A DNA stretch of 64,000 bases from NCBI RefSeq assembly GCF_001427125.1, contig NZ_LMGK01000025.1, positions 170,387-234,386 on the forward strand, read 5' to 3'. Source of the stretch: Pseudomonas sp. Root562 (GTDB lineage: Bacteria > Pseudomonadota > Gammaproteobacteria > Pseudomonadales > Pseudomonadaceae). The notes under the pieces are model-generated. The model ran no database searches. It was given only the letters and a program-made list of their open reading frames with translations, and was not told the DNA's origin. The position numbers and the translations under genes were made by a program. Of the stretch, positions 16,575 to 23,658 are shown piece by piece; within the stretch, counting starts at the first letter, position 1; each line of letters opens with the position of its first letter.

Positions 16575-17651
16575 TTAATGCAGGCGCTTGCGGCACATCA
16601 GCTGCGCTATTTTCGCGGTATCCGGGCGTTCGACGATGCCTTTTTCAGTGACGATGGCGTCGATCAGATCCGCCGGGGTCACGTCGAATACCGGGTTGAA
16701 CGCATCCACTCCCGCGCCGAGGCGCTTGCCGCCGACTTCCAGCAGTTCACGACCGTCACGCTCTTCAAGCGGAATGTCATCACCACTGGCCAAATGCATG
16801 TCGATGGTCGAACTCGGCGCCACCACCATGAAGCGCACGCCGTGGTGCATGGCATTGACCGCCAGTTGATAAGTACCGATTTTGTTGGCCACGTCACCGT
16901 TGGCGGTGATCCGGTCGGCGCCGACGATGACCCAGGTAGGCCCCTTGGTCTTCATGATGTGGGCCGCGGCGGAATCGACATTCAGGGTTACGGGAATGCC
17001 CTCGTTGGCCAGCTCCCACGCGGTCAACCGCGAACCTTGCAGCCAGGGACGGGTTTCGTCGACATACACACGCTCGACCATGCCTTCGATGAACGCACCG
17101 CGAATCACCCCCAGCGCGGTGCCGAAGCCGCCGGTGGCCAGCGCGCCGGTATTGCAGTGGGTCAGGATCGCCTGGGCATTGCCCTGGTGTTTGCGGATCA
17201 GGTCCACGCCCAGTTGCGCCATGGTCAGGTTGGCTTCGCGATCACTTTCGTGAATGGCGATCGCCTCGGCTTCCAGCGCCACCAGCGGGTCGGCATTTTC
17301 TTTCAGGCGATCAAGCCGATCGTGCATGCGGCCCAGCGCCCAGAACAGGTTTACGCCAGTGGGACGGGCGTCGGAGAGCAGTGCGAAATCCTCTTCCAGC
17401 GCCGCATACCAGTCGCCGCCTTCGGCAATCCGGGTGCGGGCCGCCAGCACGATGCCATAGGCGGCGCTGATGCCGATCGCCGGCGCACCGCGCACCACCC
17501 TGGTACGAATGGCTTCGGCCACGCCGGCCGCGCTGGTATAGGCGATCCAGGTTTCCTCGAACGGCAAAACACGCTGATCAAGCAGATAGAGGGCGCCATC
17601 ACGCCAATCGATGGCCTTCACCTTCTCCGCAGCCAACAGTCGATCGCGCAT
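16575..17651 (-). CDS. mtnA: S-methyl-5-thioribose-1-phosphate isomerase
   Basis: Isomerises methylthioribose-1-phosphate to methylthioribulose-1-phosphate in the methionine salvage pathway. It shows the eIF2B-alpha-like fold motifs: RGAPAIGISAAYG, ILTHCNTGALAT with the catalytic cysteine, and DRITANGDVANKIGTYQLA with the catalytic aspartate. I chose ATG 17651 (MRDRLLAAEKVK), giving 358 residues, the length I know for pseudomonads; a frame eight codons longer is open. It is divergent from mtaD, which acts on methylthioadenosine, and the two share a 105-base promoter region, a sensible pairing for one salvage route. Confidence 0.95.
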   Translation of the reverse strand: MRDRLLAAEKVKAIDWRDGALYLLDQRVLPFEETWIAYTSAAGVAEAIRTRVVRGAPAIGISAAYGIVLAARTRIAEGGDWYAALEEDFALLSDARPTGVNLFWALGRMHDRLDRLKENADPLVALEAEAIAIHESDREANLTMAQLGVDLIRKHQGNAQAILTHCNTGALATGGFGTALGVIRGAFIEGMVERVYVDETRPWLQGSRLTAWELANEGIPVTLNVDSAAAHIMKTKGPTWVIVGADRITANGDVANKIGTYQLAVNAMHHGVRFMVVAPSSTIDMHLASGDDIPLEERDGRELLEVGGKRLGAGVDAFNPVFDVTPADLIDAIVTEKGIVERPDTAKIAQLMCRKRLH

Positions 17652-17756
17652 CCCACACCCCGCACTCATGAACACAAAAGCCGCCGATTATAGCGATCCC
17701 CCCGCGAAGACGCTCGGGTATACTTCGCCATCCTTTACAAAAGCACTGGACCTTCG

Positions 17757-19091
17757 ATGCCGAACACTGCCGCTGCGCTCGACCTGTTGTTGCTGCCGAC
17801 CTGGCTGGTACCCGTCGAACCTGCCGGCGTTGTCCTCAAGGATCATGCCCTGGGCATCCGCGACGGGCGCATCGTTTTTATCGGCCCACGCACAATTGCA
17901 CTGAAGCTTGATGCACGCGAAGTCCGCGAGTTGCCGGGCATGTTGCTCAGCCCGGGCCTGATCAACGCCCACGGGCACGCGGCAATGACTTTGTTCCGCG
18001 GTATGGCCGATGACTTGCCGTTGATGACCTGGCTGGAAAACCACATCTGGCCCGCCGAGGCCAAATGGGTCGATGAAGCATTCGTACGCGATGGCACCGA
18101 TCTGGCTATCGCCGAACAGCTCAAAGGTGGCGTCACCTGCTTCTCTGACATGTACTTCTTCCCGAAGGTTGCCAGCGAGTGCGTCCACAACAGCGGTATT
18201 CGTGCGCAAATCGCGATTCCGATCCTCGACTTCCCGATCCCCGGCGCCAGCAGCGCGGACGAAGCCATTCGTCAGGGCATCGAACTGTTTGGCGATCTCA
18301 AGCATCACGATCGCATCAAAATCACCTTCGGCCCCCATGCACCCTACACCGTGGGCGATGAAAACCTGGAAAAAATCCGCGTGATCGCCGAAGAGCTCGA
18401 CGCGTCGATCCACATGCACGTGCATGAAACCGCCTTCGAAGTGCAGCAAGCGCTCGAACAGCGCGGCGAACGCCCCTTGGCCCGTCTCGCTCGCCTGGGC
18501 TTGCTGGGGCCGCGCTTCCAGGCCGTTCACATGACCCAGATCAGCGAAGAAGACCTGGCGCTGCTGGTAGAAAGCAACACCCATGTGATTCATTGCCCGG
18601 AGTCGAACCTGAAACTGGCCAGCGGTTTTTGCCCGGTGGAGCGTTTGTGGCAGGCCGGGGTCAATGTTGCCGTGGGCACCGACGGCGCCGCCAGCAATAA
18701 TGACCTCGACCTGCTGGGCGAAACCCGCACCGCTGCGCTGCTGGCCAAGGCCGTCGCCGGTTCGGCCACCGCGCTGGACGCTCATCGCGCCCTGCGCATG
18801 GCCACGCTCAATGGCGCCCGCGCCCTGGGGATCGAAGCCGACACCGGCTCGCTGGAAGTCGGCAAAGCCGCGGACATCGTCGCGTTCGATCTCTCCGGCC
18901 TGGCCCAGCAACCGATCTATGACCCGGTTTCACAGCTTATATATGCCACCGGCCGGGACTGCGTGAAACATGTCTGGGTCGCCGGCAAGCAACTGCTCGA
19001 CGACCGTCGCCTGACACGCCTGGATGAACAGCAACTGGTCACCACTGCCAAGGCCTGGGGCCAACGCATCAGCGGCCGTACCGAATCGTAA
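17757..19091 (+). CDS. mtaD: Methylthioadenosine / S-adenosylhomocysteine deaminase (amidohydrolase)
   Basis: A TRZ/ATZ-type metal-dependent amidohydrolase of 444 residues. In P. aeruginosa the positional equivalent (PA3170) deaminates methylthioadenosine to methylthioinosine. Metal ligands are visible: INAHGHAAM near the N-terminus, HMHVHETAFE, AVHMTQ and GTDGAASNNDLD. Divergence from mtnA supports a methylthioadenosine role. It lies 58 bases before ubiG and may be co-transcribed. Substrate choice among methylthioadenosine, S-adenosylhomocysteine and other purines cannot be read from sequence alone. Confidence 0.88.
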   Translation: MPNTAAALDLLLLPTWLVPVEPAGVVLKDHALGIRDGRIVFIGPRTIALKLDAREVRELPGMLLSPGLINAHGHAAMTLFRGMADDLPLMTWLENHIWPAEAKWVDEAFVRDGTDLAIAEQLKGGVTCFSDMYFFPKVASECVHNSGIRAQIAIPILDFPIPGASSADEAIRQGIELFGDLKHHDRIKITFGPHAPYTVGDENLEKIRVIAEELDASIHMHVHETAFEVQQALEQRGERPLARLARLGLLGPRFQAVHMTQISEEDLALLVESNTHVIHCPESNLKLASGFCPVERLWQAGVNVAVGTDGAASNNDLDLLGETRTAALLAKAVAGSATALDAHRALRMATLNGARALGIEADTGSLEVGKAADIVAFDLSGLAQQPIYDPVSQLIYATGRDCVKHVWVAGKQLLDDRRLTRLDEQQLVTTAKAWGQRISGRTES

Positions 19092-19149
19092 GCACCCCGG
19101 ACTCAACCCCGAGGCAACAGGATTTTTCAAGTTTTAGAGGACTTAACCC

Positions 19150-19848
19150 ATGAGCAACGTCGACTACGCCGAAATCGCCAAATTCGAAGCCCTGGCCCAT
19201 CGCTGGTGGGACCGCGAAAGCGAATTCAAACCTCTGCACGACATCAACCCGTTGCGGGTCAACTGGATTGACGAACGCGTCAGCCTGGCCGGCAAGAAAG
19301 TCCTCGACGTCGGTTGCGGCGGCGGCATTCTCAGCGAAGCCATGGCTCAACGCGGCGCCACCGTGATGGGTATCGACATGGGCGAAGCGCCGCTGGCGGT
19401 CGCGCAGTTGCATCAACTGGAATCCGGCGTGAGCGTCGAATACCGGCAGATCACCGCCGAAGCCCTGGCCGAAGAAATGCCGGAACAGTTCGATGTGGTC
19501 ACGTGCCTTGAAATGCTCGAGCACGTGCCGGACCCGTCTTCGGTGATCCGCGCCTGCTTCCGCATGGTCAAGCCGGGGGGCCAGGTGTTTTTCTCCACCA
19601 TCAACCGCAACCCGAAGGCGTACCTGTTCGCCATCGTCGGCGCCGAATACATCATGAAGCTGCTGCCGCGCGGCACCCACGACTTCAAGAAATTCATTCG
19701 CCCATCCGAGCTGGGTGCCTGGAGCCGCATGGCCGGGCTGACCGTCAAGGACATCATCGGCCTGACGTACAACCCGCTGACCAAGCATTACAAACTGGCG
19801 TCCGACGTGGACGTCAATTACATGATCCAGACCCTGCGCGAGGAGTAA
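19150..19848 (+). CDS. ubiG: Ubiquinone O-methyltransferase
   Basis: A SAM-dependent class I methyltransferase that carries out both O-methylations of the ubiquinone head group. It shows the SAM motif VLDVGCGGGILSE, followed by VMGIDMGEAPL and EMLEHVPDPSS, with the typical UbiG opening (YAEIAKFEALAHRWWDRESEF). Length 232 is normal. The stop is four bases from the mupP start, so ubiG and mupP are very likely one transcript, followed by yciK after a repeat. Confidence 0.97.
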   Translation: MSNVDYAEIAKFEALAHRWWDRESEFKPLHDINPLRVNWIDERVSLAGKKVLDVGCGGGILSEAMAQRGATVMGIDMGEAPLAVAQLHQLESGVSVEYRQITAEALAEEMPEQFDVVTCLEMLEHVPDPSSVIRACFRMVKPGGQVFFSTINRNPKAYLFAIVGAEYIMKLLPRGTHDFKKFIRPSELGAWSRMAGLTVKDIIGLTYNPLTKHYKLASDVDVNYMIQTLREE

Positions 19849-19852
19849 GCCG

Positions 19853-20524
19853 ATGCGTATCAGAGCAGTTCTTTTCGACATGGACGGCACCCTGCTCGAC
19901 ACGGCGCCGGACTTCATTGCGATCTGCCAGGCGATGCGTGCCGACCGTGGCTTGCCACCGATCAACGATAAACACATCCGCGACGAGATCTCCGGCGGCG
20001 CCAAGGCGATGGTCGCGGTAACGTTCTCGATGGACCCGGAATCGCCGGGTTTCGAGGCGTTGCGTCTGGAGTTCCTGGAGCGCTACCTCGTCGGATGTGC
20101 GGTGCACAGCAAACTGTTCGATGGCATGGGCGAACTGCTCGCGGACATCGAGAAGGCCAACCTGATCTGGGGCGTGGTCACCAACAAGCCGCTGCGCTTC
20201 GCCGAACCGATCATGCAACAACTGGGGCTGGCCGAACGCTCGGCCTTGCTGATCTGCCCGGACCATGTGAAGAACAGCAAACCGGACCCGGAACCGTTGA
20301 TCCTGGCCTGCAAGATGCTCGACCTGGATCCGGCCAGCGTGCTGTTCGTGGGCGATGACCTGCGCGATATCGAATCGGGTCGCGATGCCGGGACCAAGAC
20401 TGCGGCAGTGACGTTCGGCTATATCCACCCGGACGACAACCCGCGGCACTGGGGAGCGGATGTGGTGGTCGATCATCCACTGGAGTTGCGCAAGGTGCTT
20501 GATAGCGCTTTGTGTAGCTGCTGA
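19853..20524 (+). CDS. mupP: N-acetylmuramic acid 6-phosphate phosphatase
   Basis: A HAD-family phosphatase of 223 residues. The nucleophile motif FDMDGTLLDT is at the N-terminus, with VTNKP and the GDDLRDIESGRDAG motif IV later. Such genes are often annotated gph (phosphoglycolate phosphatase), but the gene between ubiG and yciK in Pseudomonas has been shown to be MupP, which removes the phosphate from MurNAc-6P for the AmgK/MurU cell-wall recycling route linked to intrinsic fosfomycin resistance. I assign it on that synteny. Nothing in the active site tells MurNAc-6P from glycolate phosphate by eye. Confidence 0.87.
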   Translation: MRIRAVLFDMDGTLLDTAPDFIAICQAMRADRGLPPINDKHIRDEISGGAKAMVAVTFSMDPESPGFEALRLEFLERYLVGCAVHSKLFDGMGELLADIEKANLIWGVVTNKPLRFAEPIMQQLGLAERSALLICPDHVKNSKPDPEPLILACKMLDLDPASVLFVGDDLRDIESGRDAGTKTAAVTFGYIHPDDNPRHWGADVVVDHPLELRKVLDSALCSC

Positions 20525-20537
20525 GTAGAGATGTTTT

Positions 20538-20670
20538 TGTGGCGAGGGAGCTTGCTCCCGCTGGGCTGCGAAGCGGCCTTTTAATCTGCCACTGCAATCT
20601 ATCAGGCACACTGAATTTGCAGGTTTTACGACTGCTTCGCAGCCGAGCGAGAGCAAGCTCCCTCGCCACA
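20538..20670. repeat. Palindromic intergenic repeat (GTGGCGAGGGAGC type)
   Basis: Outer arms TGTGGCGAGGGAGCTTGCTC (20538-20557) and its exact complement (20651-20670) enclose a second inverted pair around GCTGCGAAGC / GCTTCGCAGC. Similar elements lie at 33981-34113 and 41063-41159. Confidence 0.85.
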
Positions 20671-20713
20671 GGTTCAGTGCCGGCCTTATTGTTGAATTGT
20701 CGTGAGGTTTTTT

Positions 20714-21454
20714 ATGTTCGATTATTCCGCCCGCCCCGACTTGCTCAAGGATCGGGTCATTCTGGTCACCGGCGCTGGCCGTGGCATCGGCGCTGCCGCC
20801 GCTAAAACCTATGCGGCTCACGGCGCAACCGTGCTGTTGCTGGGCAAGACCGAAGCCAACCTGACACAGGTCTACGACGAAATCGAAGCCGCAGGTCACC
20901 CGCAACCGGCGGTGATTCCGTTCAATCTGGAAACCGCCCTGCCCCATCAATACGATGAGCTGGCGGCGATGATCGAGACCGAATTCGGTCACCTCGACGG
21001 CCTGCTGCACAACGCATCGATCATTGGCCCGCGCACGCCGATTGAACAACTGTCAGGCGAAAACTTCATGCGGGTCATGCAAGTCAACGTCAACGCCATG
21101 TTCATGCTCACAAGCACATTGTTGCCGCTGCTCAAGCTGTCCAAGGACGCCTCGGTGGTATTCACGTCCAGCAGCGTTGGACGCAAGGGCCGCGCGTACT
21201 GGGGCGCCTATGGCGTTTCCAAGTTTGCCACTGAAGGCTTGATGCAAACCCTGGCAGACGAAGTCGACACCGTGGCGCCCGTGCGCTCCAACAGCATCAA
21301 CCCGGGCGCCACCCGCACGAGCATGCGCGCCCAGGCCTATCCGGGAGAAAATCCACTCAACAATCCGACGCCCGAGGAGATCATGCCGGTCTACCTGTAT
21401 TTGATGGGTCCGGACAGCACAGGCATCAACGGGCAAGCTTTTAACGCCCAGTAA
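20714..21454 (+). CDS. yciK: YciK-type short-chain oxidoreductase
   Basis: A classical SDR of 246 residues. It has the NAD(P)-binding VTGAGRGIGAAAA, the LHNAS motif (family NNAG), and the catalytic serine and YxxxK (FTSSSVG; WGAYGVSKFA). The start is ATG 20714, with GTGAGG just upstream, not the open GTG 12 bases earlier. It ends the mtaD-ubiG-mupP-yciK run. The physiological substrate of YciK is not known to me. Hairpin 21472-21499 lies just downstream but lacks a T run. Confidence 0.9.
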   Translation: MFDYSARPDLLKDRVILVTGAGRGIGAAAAKTYAAHGATVLLLGKTEANLTQVYDEIEAAGHPQPAVIPFNLETALPHQYDELAAMIETEFGHLDGLLHNASIIGPRTPIEQLSGENFMRVMQVNVNAMFMLTSTLLPLLKLSKDASVVFTSSSVGRKGRAYWGAYGVSKFATEGLMQTLADEVDTVAPVRSNSINPGATRTSMRAQAYPGENPLNNPTPEEIMPVYLYLMGPDSTGINGQAFNAQ

Positions 21455-21607
21455 TGCCGTACGTCGCTTTTGTGCCGCGGCGAATTTCCGTCGCGGCACC
21501 GAGGCCGAAGTGAAACTCCAGTCAAACTTATGTCAGCGCATGCACCACAACCGTTCTTAAATCTTCTAAACATTTGATTTATAAGGCCTTATCAACACCC
21601 CCTGATT

Positions 21608-21623
21608 TGGCACGACTTTCGCT
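21608..21623 (+). promoter_or_regulatory. Sigma-54 (RpoN) promoter upstream of the GGDEF gene
   Basis: TGGCACGACTTTCGCT matches the -24/-12 consensus TGGCACGNNNNTTGCW at all but one defined position, with correct GG-GC spacing. Transcription should begin near 21634, leaving a leader of about 185 bases before the ATG at 21819. The rest of the 21455-21818 gap holds a GC hairpin (21472-21499) after yciK and a small hairpin GGAGTC-GACA-GACTCC (21670-21685) inside the leader; no gene is seen there. Confidence 0.75.
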
Positions 21624-21818
21624 CTGCACTTGCTCACATACGCCGTGTGAACGCGAACCGGGCGGAGCTGGAGTCGACAGACTCCAAATCTTCTACAAAG
21701 CCGATTAAACTTGTACGAAATGTCCTACGGGGCTGACGGACCAGTACTGACGCGCAGCCTAAAGCCGCTCTCACCCAGCTTGTAAGACACAGCCTTACTG
21801 CTCAAGGGCGCACGCCAT

Positions 21819-22745
21819 ATGAAATCACCTTCCCAGACCAACGCAATTGACTTCGATAGCGCCAAATTGCAGCGCCTGGGTTTTGGTCAGCAGCAACCCT
21901 CTCCAGAAAGACCTGCCAGCCTTGCGAAACTGCGCCAGCAATTGAGCTTGCAACTGCAAACCAGTCTTGAACCCCAACGCATTCTCGGCCTGTTCTTTGT
22001 TGAAGTTCAGCGCCTGGTCCCGCTGGATGCCTTGAGCTACGAGCACAAGAGCAGCGACCTGCGCCTTGAGTTTGGTCAACGCGGCCACCACTCGATCAGC
22101 TACAGCCTCAGCCATGAGGGTGAACATCTGGGTGAATTGGTGTTTCGCCGCAACCAGCGCTTCAGCGAGCAGGAACAGGGCAACCTGGAATCGCTGCTGG
22201 CGACGTTGCTGTATCCGATGCGCAATACCCTGCTGTACCGCGCAGCCACTCAAAGCGCGTTACGCGACCCGTTGACCGGCACCGGCAACCGCATCGCGAT
22301 GGATCAGACCCTGCAGCGGGAAATCGATCTGTCACGGCGCCATCTACAACCGTTGTCGTTGTTGATGCTGGACATCGATCATTTCAAGCAGATCAACGAT
22401 ACCCATGGTCATAGTGCGGGTGATGACGTGCTCAAGGCAGTTGCTGCTTCGATCAAACATCAGTTGCGCAACGTCGACATGGTGTTTCGTTTCGGCGGCG
22501 AGGAGTTTTTGATTCTGCTGTCGAACACCAGCCGGGAAGCTGCTGCCCTGGTCGGTGAACGCCTGCGGTTTGCCGCTCAGAGCGAGGAATACATCGCCGA
22601 TGGGCGCTCGATTCAACTGACTGTAAGCCTCGGTTGCTCGACCCTGCTGCCTGGCGAGTCTGCCGAAAGCCTGGTGCGACGGGCTGATAATGCGCTGTAT
22701 GTGGCCAAGCGCGAGGGGCGTAATCGGTTGGCGATGGCAGGCTGA
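21819..22745 (+). CDS. GGDEF diguanylate cyclase
   Basis: A 308-residue soluble protein. Residues about 35-140 look like a GAF-like sensory region, and the GGDEF domain starts around residue 150 (DPLTGTGNR). The active-site motif is FGGEEF, and an RNVD motif five residues upstream is the RxxD inhibitory site, so an active, product-inhibited enzyme making c-di-GMP is likely. In P. aeruginosa a GGDEF gene (PA3177) lies near the same place. Expression probably depends on RpoN through the promoter at 21608. No membrane segment or signal peptide is seen. Confidence 0.9.
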   Translation: MKSPSQTNAIDFDSAKLQRLGFGQQQPSPERPASLAKLRQQLSLQLQTSLEPQRILGLFFVEVQRLVPLDALSYEHKSSDLRLEFGQRGHHSISYSLSHEGEHLGELVFRRNQRFSEQEQGNLESLLATLLYPMRNTLLYRAATQSALRDPLTGTGNRIAMDQTLQREIDLSRRHLQPLSLLMLDIDHFKQINDTHGHSAGDDVLKAVAASIKHQLRNVDMVFRFGGEEFLILLSNTSREAAALVGERLRFAAQSEEYIADGRSIQLTVSLGCSTLLPGESAESLVRRADNALYVAKREGRNRLAMAG

Positions 22746-22767
22746 GCCGTTGCTCGCTGCACAAAAG

Positions 22768-22799
22768 ACTGTGGGAGCCAGCAAGCTGGCTCCCACAGT
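22768..22799. terminator. Perfect 15-bp hairpin between convergent genes
   Basis: ACTGTGGGAGCCAGC (22768-22782) pairs perfectly with 22785-22799 around an AA loop, between the GGDEF gene and the convergent TenA-like gene. The sequence is of the GTGGGAGC REP family. Only a short T stretch follows, so it is a likely but not classic terminator. Confidence 0.6.
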
Positions 22800-22819
22800 T
22801 CTACAGCGGCTTCTCGGGA

Positions 22820-23614
22820 TCAGCTTTCGGCCAATTCCAGTCGCTCACGGATTACCGGTGCCTTCTCTGCGTGCTCAAGCTGCATGCAGCGCTCCAGGAA
22901 CAGGTACATGTAGTCGTAGCTCTTGCACACTGCCTGACGCAGCTCCACCTGCAGGGCTTTGCTCGGATTCATCCCCGCCAGGGTGCAAATGATTTCCAAC
23001 GCTTCCCAAGGATGGGCATCGTCGTACTGGGCATGCATTTTCAGCCACTTCATCGCACGCTTGCGCTCTTCCTCAGGGAAAGAAGCGGCGTACACGCCGT
23101 TGGAGCAAACCACCGCCGACCACTCGCCGGTCGCACCTTCAATGGCATAGTTGGTGGCGGCAATGGCAACGATCAGCGAATCCGAAGAACTGGTGTGCCA
23201 GCACCAATGGCTGAGAGCGTGAAGTTCCGGGGCAACCTGTTGTGCCTGCAGATCTTCCAGGCTGACGCCGTGTGCACGGCTCCAGTTCACCCAATAATCG
23301 GCGTGGTTCAATTCGACTCGAATGTTACGCATCAGCCAGCGACGCGCCATGTCTTCGCCCGGATGGCGGGCAAATCGGGTCTTGGTCAGGTTTTGGGCCA
23401 TGTATAACGCGAACTGTTCGACCACGGGCCAACCACCGATCAGGTATTGGCGCATGGTCTTCGCACTGAGTTTGTTATCTCGCATGCGTTGATACAGTTC
23501 GTGTTCGACCACCCGGCGCTTGCTCTCGCTGCAGTCCTTGATCAGGCGCTGAGCCCATTCAGGGTAACTCGCAGCTTCCATGAGCGGTCCGGTTCGGTTG
23601 AATGTGTCGATCAC
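22820..23614 (-). CDS. TenA/PqqC-like helical protein
   Basis: A 264-residue, mainly helical protein of the TenA/PqqC-like haem-oxygenase fold, often annotated as a TenA family transcriptional regulator or iron-containing redox enzyme. Candidate metal or active-site residues include E and H in VEHELYQRM, HADYWVNW and HAQYDDAHPWEALE. The start is GTG at 23614, with a perfect AAGGAG eight bases upstream, not the longer open frame. It lies 44 bases downstream of the GGDEF-EAL gene on the same strand and is probably co-transcribed. I cannot name its substrate. A thiaminase role is unlikely without thi genes nearby. Confidence 0.7.
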   Translation of the reverse strand: MIDTFNRTGPLMEAASYPEWAQRLIKDCSESKRRVVEHELYQRMRDNKLSAKTMRQYLIGGWPVVEQFALYMAQNLTKTRFARHPGEDMARRWLMRNIRVELNHADYWVNWSRAHGVSLEDLQAQQVAPELHALSHWCWHTSSSDSLIVAIAATNYAIEGATGEWSAVVCSNGVYAASFPEEERKRAMKWLKMHAQYDDAHPWEALEIICTLAGMNPSKALQVELRQAVCKSYDYMYLFLERCMQLEHAEKAPVIRERLELAES

Positions 23615-23658
23615 TGTCGAGCTCCTTTTGATTGTGATTATTAGATCAGCGAGAGATT

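Noticed and set aside
17688..18911. 407-codon minus-strand frame opposite mtaD
   Set aside because: The amidohydrolase on the plus strand has all metal-binding motifs; the opposite frame has none.
21661..21700. tRNA-like segment (GACTCCAAATCT resembling a Trp anticodon loop)
   Set aside because: The anticodon stem is only partly paired and no acceptor, D or T arms can be built around it.
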